Of a DNA stretch of 37,070 nucleotides, positions 24,309 through 32,624 are shown piece after piece (position 1 is the first letter of the stretch; each line of letters begins with the position of its first letter). A program made the translations under genes and the position numbers. This DNA comes from Bacteroidota bacterium (lineage in GTDB: Bacteria; Bacteroidota; Bacteroidia; Flavobacteriales; Weeksellaceae). The stretch spans positions 1 to 37,070 of the forward strand of contig JAEWOD010000014.1 of the NCBI GenBank assembly GCA_023461035.1, read 5' to 3'. The notes below the pieces were generated by a model that was not told the DNA's origin, ran no database searches, and was given only the letters and a program-made list of their open reading frames with translations.

Positions 24309-25181
24309 ATGGCAAACTTAAAAGAAATACGAAGCAGGATTACATCGGTCGGTTCAACGATGCAGATTACGAGTGCCATGAAAATGGTATCGGCAGCAAA
24401 GCTGAAACGTGCTCAGGATGCCGTAACACAGCTTCGGCCTTATGCAAATAAACTGCGCGATATCCTTTCAAACATCAGTTCCACGCTGGATGCAACTGCC
24501 GGAGGAGAACTGACTGTGCAACGCGATGTGAAAAAGCTATTATTGGTTGTGGTTACTTCCAACCGTGGTTTGGCAGGCGCTTTTAATTCCAATATAGTTA
24601 AAAAGGCAAATGCCGTCATATCCGAGTCAAAAGACAAAGGAGTTGAAGTTTCTATTTTGTCCGTCGGAAAAAAAGGACATGACCTGCTACGTAAACAATC
24701 TACCGTTTATAAAAACAGTTCTTCACTTTGGGACAATTTAAGTTTTGATGAAATTGCCTTGATTTCAGAAGAAATTACTGAAAAATTTGCTTCAGGTGAA
24801 TTTGACCAAGTAAGAATCGTGTATAATCAATTTAAAAATGCGGCGACTCAAATCGTGATGGACGAACAGTATTTACCGGTTCAAATCCAAACGGAAAGTT
24901 CAGCTGCGACGACTTCTTCGGTCGATTATATTTTTGAACCTTCAAAAGAAAAAATCGTAACCGATTTGATTCCGCAGACATTGAAAACCCAATTGTATAA
25001 AGCCTTATTGGACTCCAATGCAGCCGAACACGGAGCCCGTATGACAGCGATGCATAAAGCAACCGATAATGCGGATGCGCTTCGTAAAGAATTGGTTTTA
25101 CAATACAATAAAGAGCGTCAAGCCGCTATTACAAACGAGATCTTGGAGATCGTGGGTGGAGCGGAAGCACTTGATTCTTAA
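24309..25181 (+). CDS. atpG: ATP synthase F1 subunit gamma
   Basis: Gamma is the rotating central shaft. The 290 residues begin MANLKEIRSRITSVGSTMQI, the conserved N-terminal coiled-coil helix with TSAMKMVSAAKLKRAQ. The protein contains VVTSNRGLAGAFN and closes with the C-terminal helix ALLDSNAAEHGARMTAMHKATDNA. A strong terminator follows 23 bases later. The operon therefore ends here without atpD and atpC, which in this phylum are usually a separate atpDC unit elsewhere. Confidence 0.97.
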   Translation: MANLKEIRSRITSVGSTMQITSAMKMVSAAKLKRAQDAVTQLRPYANKLRDILSNISSTLDATAGGELTVQRDVKKLLLVVVTSNRGLAGAFNSNIVKKANAVISESKDKGVEVSILSVGKKGHDLLRKQSTVYKNSSSLWDNLSFDEIALISEEITEKFASGEFDQVRIVYNQFKNAATQIVMDEQYLPVQIQTESSAATTSSVDYIFEPSKEKIVTDLIPQTLKTQLYKALLDSNAAEHGARMTAMHKATDNADALRKELVLQYNKERQAAITNEILEIVGGAEALDS

Positions 25182-25204
25182 TAATTGATGATGTGAAAAA
25201 TTGA

Positions 25205-25236
25205 AAAGCCGGATTCCTCAGGAAGCCGGCTTTTTT
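25205..25236 (+). terminator. Rho-independent terminator of the ATP synthase operon
   Basis: AAAGCCGG (25205-25212) pairs perfectly with CCGGCTTT (25226-25233). Inside it a second stem TTCC/GGAA closes a 3-base loop, and six T residues (25231-25236) follow. Confidence 0.93.
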
Positions 25237-25263
25237 GTTTATTTGTTTTGCGATTTAATTCGT

Positions 25264-26406
25264 TTATTCGGTGGCCGCATCCTGTATTTCATTGGTGATT
25301 ACTTCCAGGTTTTCAGTTGCTTCCTGCACTTCCTGTGTAGCTTCCTCTACTTTTTGTTGGGCATCTTGTAGTTTTAAATTGGCATCATCTACTTCTTTTT
25401 GTGCATCGATTACCGCTTTGTTTAATTCTTCCAAAGTTGGAGGAGGTGGAAGGTTTTCTTCTCTCAACTTCAGTTTTTCCTCGTTGTTAAATTTATAAGA
25501 CAATCCTACACCCAGTGTTTGTTTCACCTGTGTTCGCTGGATCTGGTCTTCATCGTAGAATAAATTGATAGTTGCTTGTGCTGAAAGGAAACTGTTTATT
25601 TTCATATCCAAAACACCTTGATAAGCCACATCCATATTAAAAGGCTGATCCAGATAATTGGAATAAATTCCCAAACGGTTATCATAAGAGAAATTCTTCA
25701 AGAAATTAATTTTGTAACGTGCCCCTAAATAGGCTCCGAATTCATATAAATAAGAATCTCCATCTTCTTTTAATCCAAAGCTTCCGGCATATTGTAAATC
25801 ATCATCCATGACAAAGGTAAATCGGGATGTAAACGGATGGAAATTGACCTGAAGGTTTTCGTTGGGTTTGTAATCCACGCCGATACCCAGAGACCAATAA
25901 GCCGGAGCCATAAAGTTAGAAATCTTTTTATAATCGCCCGTTATACTATCTTGGATCGTATAATCCAATCCTTCTGAAAATTGGGTTTTAAAGTTGGTTG
26001 AAGCGGCCAAATAAAAATGGCGGATGAATTCATATCCATAAGATGAAGTCAAATCAATCACATCATTTGATTTTCTGTAATCTTCGCCTTCATTTCGTAA
26101 AACACCGTAATTCAATAAAATACGGTTATCCCAAATATGACGGCCAGCTGTCAAATTAAACTCATAATCCACGTTGGCAGTTAAAGCATAGGAATTCACA
26201 CCGCCTGCTATCCAATTGGAGAAAGCGGCTTGATTAAATTGTAAACTGTTATTCCCGGAAATATACCAGCCTTGTAGTCGGTCATTATTGGGACGTTCTT
26301 TCAGATATTTTTGACTATTTGTCTGGAGATTGCCACTACCGTCAACGGTTTGTGCGAACGACAGTATAAATCCAAACAGAAAAATTAAAGAAATTACTTT
26401 TTTCAT
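25264..26406 (-). CDS. DUF3078 outer-membrane barrel with C-terminal coiled coil
   Basis: This 380-residue secreted protein has a signal peptide (1-18, ending LSFAQ). Its beta-rich body has the DUF3078 hallmark AFSNWIAGGVNSYALTANVDY and many aromatic strands. The barrel appears to end at LGVGLSYKF (to about residue 306), a good C-terminal beta-signal. About 74 further residues follow: a charged linker, PPPP, and then a long Ala/Glu/Gln helix with coiled-coil spacing (about 326-378) ending DAATE. Such a tail would lie in the periplasm. The gene is 18 bases downstream of the nitroreductase gene and probably shares its transcript. Function of the family is unknown. Confidence 0.82.
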   Translation of the reverse strand: MKKVISLIFLFGFILSFAQTVDGSGNLQTNSQKYLKERPNNDRLQGWYISGNNSLQFNQAAFSNWIAGGVNSYALTANVDYEFNLTAGRHIWDNRILLNYGVLRNEGEDYRKSNDVIDLTSSYGYEFIRHFYLAASTNFKTQFSEGLDYTIQDSITGDYKKISNFMAPAYWSLGIGVDYKPNENLQVNFHPFTSRFTFVMDDDLQYAGSFGLKEDGDSYLYEFGAYLGARYKINFLKNFSYDNRLGIYSNYLDQPFNMDVAYQGVLDMKINSFLSAQATINLFYDEDQIQRTQVKQTLGVGLSYKFNNEEKLKLREENLPPPPTLEELNKAVIDAQKEVDDANLKLQDAQQKVEEATQEVQEATENLEVITNEIQDAATE

Positions 26407-26424
26407 TGTCTATTTGATTTTCGA

Positions 26425-26994
26425 TTAATATTGGATAAATTGAATTTTTTCTTCAATAGGTTTTCGGCTGCTTTCATGTAAAGGTTCTTTCAGTTTTCCC
26501 ATATAAAAAATTCCCAAGCACTTTTCATCTTCCTCCAATTCCACAAATTCACCTATTTTGGAAATTGCGCCCGGTGAAGACCAATAAGATCCTATTTCCA
26601 TAGCCGTACACATCAACCACATATTTTGGACAGCCATTGCCGTTGCGGCCAATTCTTCCCATTCCGGTAATTGATGAGAGGTTTTCATACAAATTAAAAC
26701 GATTTTGTCAGAAAGCAAACATTTTTCGGTTACTGCCAATTTCTTCCGTTCGCTCTGTGCTTCAGGCGGCGTACTTTCCAAATACTTTGCCAACATGAAA
26801 TCTGCTAGCCTTGACTTTCCGTTTCCTTCGATGATTTTCAACCGCCAGGGTTCCGTGCGTTTGTGATTGGGCGCCCAATTGGCTGACTCTAAAATTTTTT
26901 GTAGTTCTTCTTGGCTTATTTCTTCTTCCTTGTAATTCGTCGGCATAACCGACCTTCTGGACTGGATTAAAGTCAATAATTCTTCAGGATTCAT
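26425..26994 (-). CDS. Nitroreductase family flavoprotein (YdjA-like)
   Basis: The 189-residue FMN-dependent oxidoreductase begins with the signature IQSRRSV and contains ANWAPNHKRTEPWRLKII, the FMN-contacting loop of single-domain YdjA-type nitroreductases. A central helix (AATAMAVQNMWLMCTAMEIG) and GSYWSSPGA follow. Natural substrates of this group are mostly unknown; NAD(P)H-dependent reduction of nitro or quinone compounds is the usual in vitro activity. It heads a two-gene minus-strand unit. Its promoter element TACATTTG lies 20 bases upstream, back to back with the promoter of the plus-strand gene at 27045. Confidence 0.9.
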   Translation of the reverse strand: MNPEELLTLIQSRRSVMPTNYKEEEISQEELQKILESANWAPNHKRTEPWRLKIIEGNGKSRLADFMLAKYLESTPPEAQSERKKLAVTEKCLLSDKIVLICMKTSHQLPEWEELAATAMAVQNMWLMCTAMEIGSYWSSPGAISKIGEFVELEEDEKCLGIFYMGKLKEPLHESSRKPIEEKIQFIQY

Positions 26995-27004
26995 CTTAAA
27001 AGTT

Positions 27005-27012
27005 TATTTTTG
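27005..27012 (+). promoter_or_regulatory. -7 promoter element of the membrane protein-pabBC operon
   Basis: TATTTTTG fits TAnnTTTG, 32 bases before the ATG at 27045. It is only one base away from the divergent box at 27014-27021. Confidence 0.45.
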
Positions 27013-27013
27013 A

Positions 27014-27021
27014 CAAATGTA
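27014..27021 (-). promoter_or_regulatory. -7 promoter element of the nitroreductase gene
   Basis: The minus strand reads TACATTTG, a perfect box 19 bases before the ATG at 26994. Confidence 0.5.
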
Positions 27022-27044
27022 AACCACATTTATTTATTAGAAAA

Positions 27045-27800
27045 ATGAACAAGATTGAAGTAGCAACCGTAAACCAAAAGATTGAAAATGGTTATGGTTT
27101 TGATTTCGGGAAATATATTACCGAAGGATTTGAAATATTTAAAAAAGAATGGTTGCTGTTCAGCTTATACGGACTGGTTTCCATGGTTTTGATGTTGCTT
27201 TCTTTTCTGACGATAATTGGCGGACTATTCTTTACTTTTCCACTTCTTTTGGGGTATTCGGTTGCCGCTCAAAAAGTTGAAAGAGGCGAAGCATTGGAAT
27301 TCAAAGATTTTTTCGGAGCCTTTAAAAATTACAACCAGCATTTCCTGTTGACACTCTGTCTTTTTGTTGTTTTTTTTGTGTTGTATATTCCCTTTATATT
27401 ATTGTTTGTGACGGCCGGTATGGGTTCGGAATATGGTAATTCTCCTTCCATGGGTGCTGTGATGGGAATTTTGATGATGCTGTATTATGTCATTTTTTAT
27501 GTAGCGCTTTTTTTTGTTCAGGGATCCATCGTTTTTGCGCCTTATTTGATTCATTATGGTGGGTATTCAGCAACAGATGCCATCAAATCTTCCTATAAAT
27601 TGTTTAAAAAACAATGGCTCATGATTTTGTTGTTCATATTTGTGATAGGGATGCTTTCCAGTGTGGGTTATTTTGCATGTTTGATCGGGATTTTTGCTTC
27701 GATGGCAGCCGGAACTTTGATGCAATATGCCATGGTAAAAGACGTTCTGATGCAATCTTCCTATTCGGAAATCGACCAAATCGGAAATACAGGATACTGA
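27045..27800 (+). CDS. Multi-spanning membrane protein of unknown function
   Basis: This 251-residue protein has about six hydrophobic helices (roughly 38-75, 100-125, 140-175 and 195-230, several of them paired). Amphipathic segments before the helix pairs (ITEGFEIFKKEWLLFSLYGL and SSYKLFKKQWLMILLFIFV) form an internal duplication: a lead-in, FKK[EQ]W and then a helix. That layout is shared with YciC-like and related families often left unnamed or wrongly called beta-carotene monooxygenase in flavobacteria. The N-terminal 25 residues are cytoplasmic and polar. pabB starts 4 bases after its stop, so it is the first gene of a folate operon, although a link to folate is only positional. Confidence 0.7.
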   Translation: MNKIEVATVNQKIENGYGFDFGKYITEGFEIFKKEWLLFSLYGLVSMVLMLLSFLTIIGGLFFTFPLLLGYSVAAQKVERGEALEFKDFFGAFKNYNQHFLLTLCLFVVFFVLYIPFILLFVTAGMGSEYGNSPSMGAVMGILMMLYYVIFYVALFFVQGSIVFAPYLIHYGGYSATDAIKSSYKLFKKQWLMILLFIFVIGMLSSVGYFACLIGIFASMAAGTLMQYAMVKDVLMQSSYSEIDQIGNTGY

Positions 27801-27804
27801 TTCC

Positions 27805-28761
27805 ATGCTTTTTCAAAACGAAATCTTTGAGCAAATGAATGAACTCGGCGCCCGCCGGATTCCCTTTCTGTTTGTCGTCGATTTTTTAAAAGAATACGGA
27901 AAAGTCATTCCTTTGAACCAATTGACCGATGAAATCCAATTTCAAATAGATGCAGAATCCCAATCATTTTCTTCCAAAGTCGAATTGAAAAAATACCCGG
28001 TTTCTTTTGAGGAATACCAACGACAATTTGATTTCGTTCATGATAATTTGCATTATGGGAATTCGTTTTTAACCAATTTAACTTGTGAAACGCCTATCGA
28101 AATCAATTTGAGTTTGGAAGAAATCTATCGTTATTCAAATGCTAAATATAAATTCTTATGGAAAGATCGATTTGTGTGTTTTTCGCCCGAAACCTTTGTG
28201 AAAATCAGAGATGGAAAGATCTTTTCCTATCCGATGAAAGGAACCATCGATGCCTCTGTTGAGAATGCTGAAGAAAAAATCCTTTCAGACAAAAAGGAAA
28301 TGGCCGAACATTATACCATCGTGGATTTGATTCGAAATGATTTGAGCCGGGTGTCCAAAAAAGTCTCGGTTCCGAAATTCCGATACATAGACCGATTAAA
28401 GACAAACGAAAAAACGCTTTTACAGGTCAGCTCCGAAATTTCAGGCGAATTGCCGGATGATTTTCATCAGAATTTAGGAAGGATCTTTGACCAACTTCTG
28501 CCGGCAGGCTCCATTTGTGGAGCACCCAAAGAAAAAACCGTGGAAATCATTTGTGAAGCGGAATCCTATGAAAGAGAATTTTATACCGGTGTTTTTGGTG
28601 TTTTTGACGGAAAAAATCTGGATTCGGCAGTGATGATCCGATTTATCGAAGCAACCAAAAAAGGTTTTGTTTTTAAGAGTGGCGGAGGCATTACGCACCA
28701 AAGCCAAGCCAATGACGAATATAAAGAAATGATTCAAAAAGTCTATGTCCCGATTCATTGA
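27805..28761 (+). CDS. pabB: Aminodeoxychorismate synthase component I
   Basis: PabB converts chorismate plus ammonia to 4-amino-4-deoxychorismate for folate synthesis. The 318 residues form the chorismate-binding domain with a very short N-terminal region. The lysine of YPMKGT (Lys145) is the nucleophile that distinguishes PabB (PIKGT-type) from anthranilate synthase (PIAGT-type). LLPAGSICGAPKEKTVEII, YTGVFGVFDG and FKSGGGITHQS are the other active-site blocks. The glutaminase partner PabA is not encoded in this window. pabC overlaps the 3' end by 17 bases. Confidence 0.92.
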   Translation: MLFQNEIFEQMNELGARRIPFLFVVDFLKEYGKVIPLNQLTDEIQFQIDAESQSFSSKVELKKYPVSFEEYQRQFDFVHDNLHYGNSFLTNLTCETPIEINLSLEEIYRYSNAKYKFLWKDRFVCFSPETFVKIRDGKIFSYPMKGTIDASVENAEEKILSDKKEMAEHYTIVDLIRNDLSRVSKKVSVPKFRYIDRLKTNEKTLLQVSSEISGELPDDFHQNLGRIFDQLLPAGSICGAPKEKTVEIICEAESYEREFYTGVFGVFDGKNLDSAVMIRFIEATKKGFVFKSGGGITHQSQANDEYKEMIQKVYVPIH

Positions 28762-29338
28762 AACCATTTGCATCCTGAACGGAGAAATCCGGAATTTGGA
28801 ATTTCATCAGGAAAGATTCAACCAAACACGCTATAAAAAATGGGGTTTGACAGATGAAATTATTTTAAAAGAACATATTTGGTTAACTGAAAATCAGAAA
28901 GTTGGTAAGCAGAAATGCCGGATTCTTTATTCGGAAACCATTGAGTCTGTGGAAATAATTCCATACAGCATCCGAAACATCCAATCACTGAAATTGGTGG
29001 AAAACAATGAAATCGAATATCGATTCAAATCAGAAGACAGAAAGGCTTTTGAGTTGATGAAAGATTCGGTAACGGAGGACGAAATCATCATCCTGAAAAA
29101 CGGACAGATTACGGATACTTCGTATTCCAATCTGGTTTTTTTTGACGGTGAAAATTGGATTACGCCGACCTCTTTTTTGTTGAACGGAATCATGCGCCAA
29201 TCACTTTTAAAATCGGGGAAAATTAAGGAAGACGAAGTCAATCCAAAAGATTTGAACCGTTTTATTTCTTTAAAATTGATCAATGCAATGATGGATATGG
29301 ATGAAAGTCAGGAATTGGATATTTCTATGATATGTTGA
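28745..29338 (+). CDS. pabC: Aminodeoxychorismate lyase (class IV aminotransferase fold)
   Basis: PabC is a PLP enzyme that removes pyruvate from aminodeoxychorismate to give 4-aminobenzoate. The 197 residues are short for the family (usually 240-290). Typical pieces are present: FIETICILNGEIRNLEFHQERF at the start, a Lys-containing strand around KSEDRKAFELM, NGQITDTSYSNLVFFDG and ITPTSFLLNGIMRQSLL, the standard fold-IV sequence for substrate and cofactor phosphate binding. The position overlapping pabB makes the pabC assignment much likelier than a branched-chain aminotransferase. It converges with the next gene and overlaps it by 14 bases. Confidence 0.88.
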   Translation: MSRFIETICILNGEIRNLEFHQERFNQTRYKKWGLTDEIILKEHIWLTENQKVGKQKCRILYSETIESVEIIPYSIRNIQSLKLVENNEIEYRFKSEDRKAFELMKDSVTEDEIIILKNGQITDTSYSNLVFFDGENWITPTSFLLNGIMRQSLLKSGKIKEDEVNPKDLNRFISLKLINAMMDMDESQELDISMIC

Positions 29339-29738
29339 TTTTTTTTGTCAGAGTTTCAATTTTCTCTTGAACTTTCAGACTCTCCGCAGACGGAAACTCA
29401 TAGAGATTTGAATGCTGATTTTGAATCCGTTCGATGATTTTCAAACATTTTTTTGCTTTTTCTTCTTGTTGGGTTTTCTGAAAAGCCAATCCGGCATTTA
29501 CAAACAAATGAATCATTTGGTTTTTCAGTTTTTCATCCAGAAGCAAAGCATCCCGTTCTTCATTTTCATCCCATAATTTTTCCAGTTCTTCGTCGGAAAT
29601 CTGAAAATATGTGTCAAGCAGCACATCAAATTCATCCAAAAACTTTTCGGTATTTTTTTCAAAATCAATTTTGAGCAAACGGGCTATGGCATTCACCATT
29701 TGTTCGATGATTTTGGAGATGAAATCGCGGCGAAGCAT
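29325..29738 (-). CDS. Helical protein of unknown function downstream of gpsA
   Basis: This 137-residue cytoplasmic protein is rich in Glu, Lys and Leu and is predicted to be nearly all helical. Its N-terminal MLRRDFISKIIEQMVNAIARLLKI and later AGLAFQKTQQEEKAKKCLKIIERI suggest a TPR-like helical hairpin. It faintly resembles DUF6483-type proteins, which is a guess. Its ATG overlaps the stop of the preceding small gene by one base (TAATG), so it is translationally coupled to it. Its 3' end overlaps pabC from the opposite strand. Confidence 0.6.
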   Translation of the reverse strand: MLRRDFISKIIEQMVNAIARLLKIDFEKNTEKFLDEFDVLLDTYFQISDEELEKLWDENEERDALLLDEKLKNQMIHLFVNAGLAFQKTQQEEKAKKCLKIIERIQNQHSNLYEFPSAESLKVQEKIETLTKKINIS

Positions 29739-29941
29739 TATTTTTTCAGATTTTTGGTTAGAAGTGAAACCGCAATAAAAATTCCGATGAGCTCCACAAA
29801 CATTCCCAAAATAATCAAATTATTGCCCGTAATCCAACCCTCTGAATATCCATTGAGTTTTAAAACAGCACCGGCCACGACAAATATCAATCCGATGATT
29901 ATCAGTGAAAATCCAAATATAACAACTGGTGAGAATTTCAT
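29738..29941 (-). CDS. Small two-helix membrane protein
   Basis: The 67-residue protein has two transmembrane helices (about 6-28 and 41-62) separated by LKLNGYSEGWITGNN. The pattern, a hydrophobic helix with GLIFVVAGAVLKL and then ILGMFVELIGI, recalls the N-terminal membrane hairpin of GldL (the type IX secretion/gliding motor), but it lacks the rest of GldL. It starts 4 bases after gpsA and its stop overlaps the next start, so it belongs to a gpsA transcript. Function is unknown. Confidence 0.6.
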   Translation of the reverse strand: MKFSPVVIFGFSLIIIGLIFVVAGAVLKLNGYSEGWITGNNLIILGMFVELIGIFIAVSLLTKNLKK

Positions 29942-29945
29942 TTTT

Positions 29946-30938
29946 TTAATTCAATTTATTGGCCAACCGATGGAAGACTTTTTTTGGGTCTTTGCCGGCA
30001 TATAAGCATTTGAAGACAGCGGCAAGAATAGGGGCTTTTACTTCCAGCACCTTTTTTAGCTGGTAAACACTTTTTGTTGCATAGTAACCTTCTGCCACCA
30101 TGTTCATTTCCAAAATCGCCGATTTTACCGTATAACCTTTCCCTATCATATTTCCGAACATCCGGTTCCGGGAAAAATTGGAATAACCCGTCACGAGTAA
30201 GTCCCCTAAATAAGCTGATTCTTTAACATCTCGTTTTATGGGAGAAATATGTTGGGTGATACGGTTCATTTCTTGTGTCGCATTGCTCATCAGAACGGCT
30301 TGAAAATTATCTCCATACCCCAATCCATGTGCGATTCCGGCAGCGATGGCGTAAATATTTTTTAGGACTGCGGCATATTCCGTCCCGAAAATATCCTTTG
30401 AAATATTGGTTTTGATGAAACTACAAGCCAGCCCGTCTGCTGCCATTTGGGCTTTTTCTTTATCCTGAGCCGCAATTGTCAGATAGGAAAGCCTTTCCAG
30501 TGCTACTTCTTCTGCATGACAAGGACCTGAAATCACGCCAAAGTTTTCATACTGAACTTCATAATTTTCATGAAGAAATTCTCCTACTATTTTAAAATGA
30601 ACGGGCACAATTCCTTTGATCGCTGAAACCACAAATTTGTCGGCAATTGACACATTTAAATTGGACAAACAAGCTTCCAAATGAATGGAAGGCACAGCAA
30701 AAACAATCCAATCCGAATTCTGAACCAACTCATTGATATCCGTTGTCAAATGAAGTTGATGTGTGTTAAACTCAACCGAAGTTAAATAATTGGGATTGTG
30801 TTTGTGTTTTAGGATATAGTCTTTGATGTAGTCGTTCCGAACCCACCAATTGATGGTTTCATGGTTCTTACAAAGCATTTTGGCGATGGCGGTTGCCCAG
30901 CTTCCACCGCCGACTAATCCGACTTTTGGTTTCGACAT
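29946..30938 (-). CDS. gpsA: Glycerol-3-phosphate dehydrogenase [NAD(P)+]
   Basis: GpsA reduces dihydroxyacetone phosphate to sn-glycerol 3-phosphate, the backbone for phospholipid synthesis. The 330 residues start with the dinucleotide-binding motif GLVGGGSWATAIAKML (7-22) and contain GPCHAEEVA. The conserved substrate/catalytic block TEYAAVLKNIYAIAAGIAHGLGYGDN includes the catalytic Lys. The C-terminal helical domain reads KESAYLGDLLVTGYSNFSRNRMFG. Length is normal. A -7 element lies 26 bases upstream, and two small genes follow immediately. Confidence 0.95.
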   Translation of the reverse strand: MSKPKVGLVGGGSWATAIAKMLCKNHETINWWVRNDYIKDYILKHKHNPNYLTSVEFNTHQLHLTTDINELVQNSDWIVFAVPSIHLEACLSNLNVSIADKFVVSAIKGIVPVHFKIVGEFLHENYEVQYENFGVISGPCHAEEVALERLSYLTIAAQDKEKAQMAADGLACSFIKTNISKDIFGTEYAAVLKNIYAIAAGIAHGLGYGDNFQAVLMSNATQEMNRITQHISPIKRDVKESAYLGDLLVTGYSNFSRNRMFGNMIGKGYTVKSAILEMNMVAEGYYATKSVYQLKKVLEVKAPILAAVFKCLYAGKDPKKVFHRLANKLN

Positions 30939-30963
30939 GGCTTTGTTTGTTTGCTTTTGGGTT

Positions 30964-30971
30964 CAAAATTA
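30964..30971 (-). promoter_or_regulatory. -7 promoter element of gpsA
   Basis: The minus strand reads TAATTTTG, matching TAnnTTTG, 25 bases before the gpsA ATG. Confidence 0.5.
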
Positions 30972-31097
30972 CTAAAAATACGATGGAAGCCATTCAAAAT
31001 TCAATATTCTTTCCTTTTTCTCGTTGTAATTTGGATTCCGAAACATTTTTTCAATTCAAAAAGAAAACGGAATTTTGTCAAATCAAAGCTCAGCAGA

Positions 31098-32522
31098 TTG
31101 TATAAAAAACTTTTAAGCGAAACTGTGATTTATGGAATAGGGTCAATCTTGCCACGATTGATCAATTTTGCTTTGATGCCGCTTTATGCGAGTCAAATTG
31201 ATTCGGCAGAATTCTCCAAATTTGCGCAATTATATTCGCTGGTCGCCTTTGTCAATATCTTTTTGACCTTTGGATTTGAAACGGCTTATTTCCGTTTTTC
31301 GGCCGATAAAAATCTTTCGGGAAAAGTTTTTCATACCTCCTTTTGGTTTGTGTTTGCCAATGCACTCGTGTTTTTGGTCGGGATGCATATTTTCAATCTG
31401 CCGATTGCCAAATTGTTTGATTACCAACAATACCCCGAATACCTGAATTATTTTGCCTGGATTGCCTTTTTTGATGCCATTTGCATGGTGCCGTTTGCCT
31501 TTCTGCGGTTTACGAACAAACCGATTAAATATTCAGCCATTAAAGTCTTCCAAGGCGTTTTTCAGACATTGATTATTCTGGCATTCTTCTATTTGGTACC
31601 CCAAACATTTCTCGAAAGCATCGGTTTAAAGGAAAAAGTTTCCTATCCGTTTTTGGCCAATGTGATTGCGGCGTTTTCGGGAGTTTTATTGCTTTCCCCC
31701 ATATTGAAACAACTGAGGATTTATTTCAATTGGGAGTTATTCAAAAAGATGTTCAAATATGCATATCCCGTTATGCTGGCAGGTTTGGCTTTTACGGTAA
31801 ACGAAAATCTGGACAACCTTTTGCTCCGTGATATGGTGGACGAATCAGAAGCGGGTGCTTATGCCGGATGTTATAAAATCGCGACACTGATGATTTTGAT
31901 GGTGACGGCTTACAGAATGGGCGTGGAGCCATTTTTTTTCAAAAAAGCACAGGAAGAAGATGCGCGAAAAACCTATGCAGATATCATGTTGTATTTTGTG
32001 ATTTTCTGCGGGTTTGCGGTAGTGGCTTTATTGGGAAATTTATCTTGGATAAAGAAAATCATCTTACCCAATGCGGAATATTGGGTCGCACTAAAAATCG
32101 TTCCCATCATCGTCATTGCCAACTTTTTTTTCGGGATTTATTATAACTTATCGACTTGGTACAAAGTAACCGATAAAACCTATGTGGGCACAATCGTTTC
32201 CTGGATGGGTGCCGGACTGACCATTGCATTGAATTTAATCTTTATTCCAATTATAGGATTTATGGCCTCGGCTTGGGCGACTTTAGCTGCTTATGGCGTG
32301 ATGATGGTGATTTCTTATTTTTGGGGTCAGAAAAGCTATAAAATTCCATATAAATCCCGTAAAATATTGCTTTACATGATTTTAAGTGTGGGATTGGGTC
32401 TGTTGGCCTATAATTTATTTGACAATAATTTTTGGATTGGCAATTTATGTTTGGTGATTTATGTGGGCATTGCAATTTTTATTGAGAAATCAAGTTTAAA
32501 CTTACAGAGAAATAATAAGTAA
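31098..32522 (+). CDS. Polysaccharide flippase of the Wzx/MATE-like (MOP) superfamily
   Basis: This 474-residue membrane protein has about 12-14 transmembrane helices and should flip lipid-linked sugars across the inner membrane. I chose TTG 31098, giving MYKKLLSETVIYGIGSILPRL, because flavobacterial homologues start with this YKKL...YG...LPR segment. The frame also runs back to 30951, but that N-terminal sequence is low quality. A weak gAATTTTG element (31070-31077) lies before it. Typical pieces are MPLYASQIDSAEFSKFAQLYS, YAYPVMLAGLAF and IIGFMASAWATLAAYGVMM. It precedes the nucleotidyltransferase gene, which fits an envelope glycan cluster. Confidence 0.88.
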   Translation: MYKKLLSETVIYGIGSILPRLINFALMPLYASQIDSAEFSKFAQLYSLVAFVNIFLTFGFETAYFRFSADKNLSGKVFHTSFWFVFANALVFLVGMHIFNLPIAKLFDYQQYPEYLNYFAWIAFFDAICMVPFAFLRFTNKPIKYSAIKVFQGVFQTLIILAFFYLVPQTFLESIGLKEKVSYPFLANVIAAFSGVLLLSPILKQLRIYFNWELFKKMFKYAYPVMLAGLAFTVNENLDNLLLRDMVDESEAGAYAGCYKIATLMILMVTAYRMGVEPFFFKKAQEEDARKTYADIMLYFVIFCGFAVVALLGNLSWIKKIILPNAEYWVALKIVPIIVIANFFFGIYYNLSTWYKVTDKTYVGTIVSWMGAGLTIALNLIFIPIIGFMASAWATLAAYGVMMVISYFWGQKSYKIPYKSRKILLYMILSVGLGLLAYNLFDNNFWIGNLCLVIYVGIAIFIEKSSLNLQRNNK

Positions 32523-32561
32523 TTAGTGAATAGTAATTAGTGAATAGTAATTAGTGAATAG
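32520..32561 (+). repeat. Three perfect tandem copies of a 14-bp repeat
   Basis: TAATTAGTGAATAG is repeated exactly three times (32520-32533, 32534-32547, 32548-32561). The first copy contains the TAA stop of the flippase gene. A/C-rich quasi-repeats (ACTCATAACTCACAACCCATAAC) follow up to the next gene at 32625. I see no promoter in this stretch. Confidence 0.9.
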
Positions 32562-32624
32562 ATTGTTGTTAAAAACTACAACTCATAACTCACAACCCAT
32601 AACACAAAACACAAAATACAAGAA

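Noticed and set aside
30983..31105. 40-codon ORF upstream of the flippase
   Set aside because: It overlaps the chosen flippase start, resembles nothing, and is short enough to be chance in AT-rich DNA.
32520..32561. CRISPR array
   Set aside because: The 14-bp units are directly adjacent with no spacers, and no cas genes are present.
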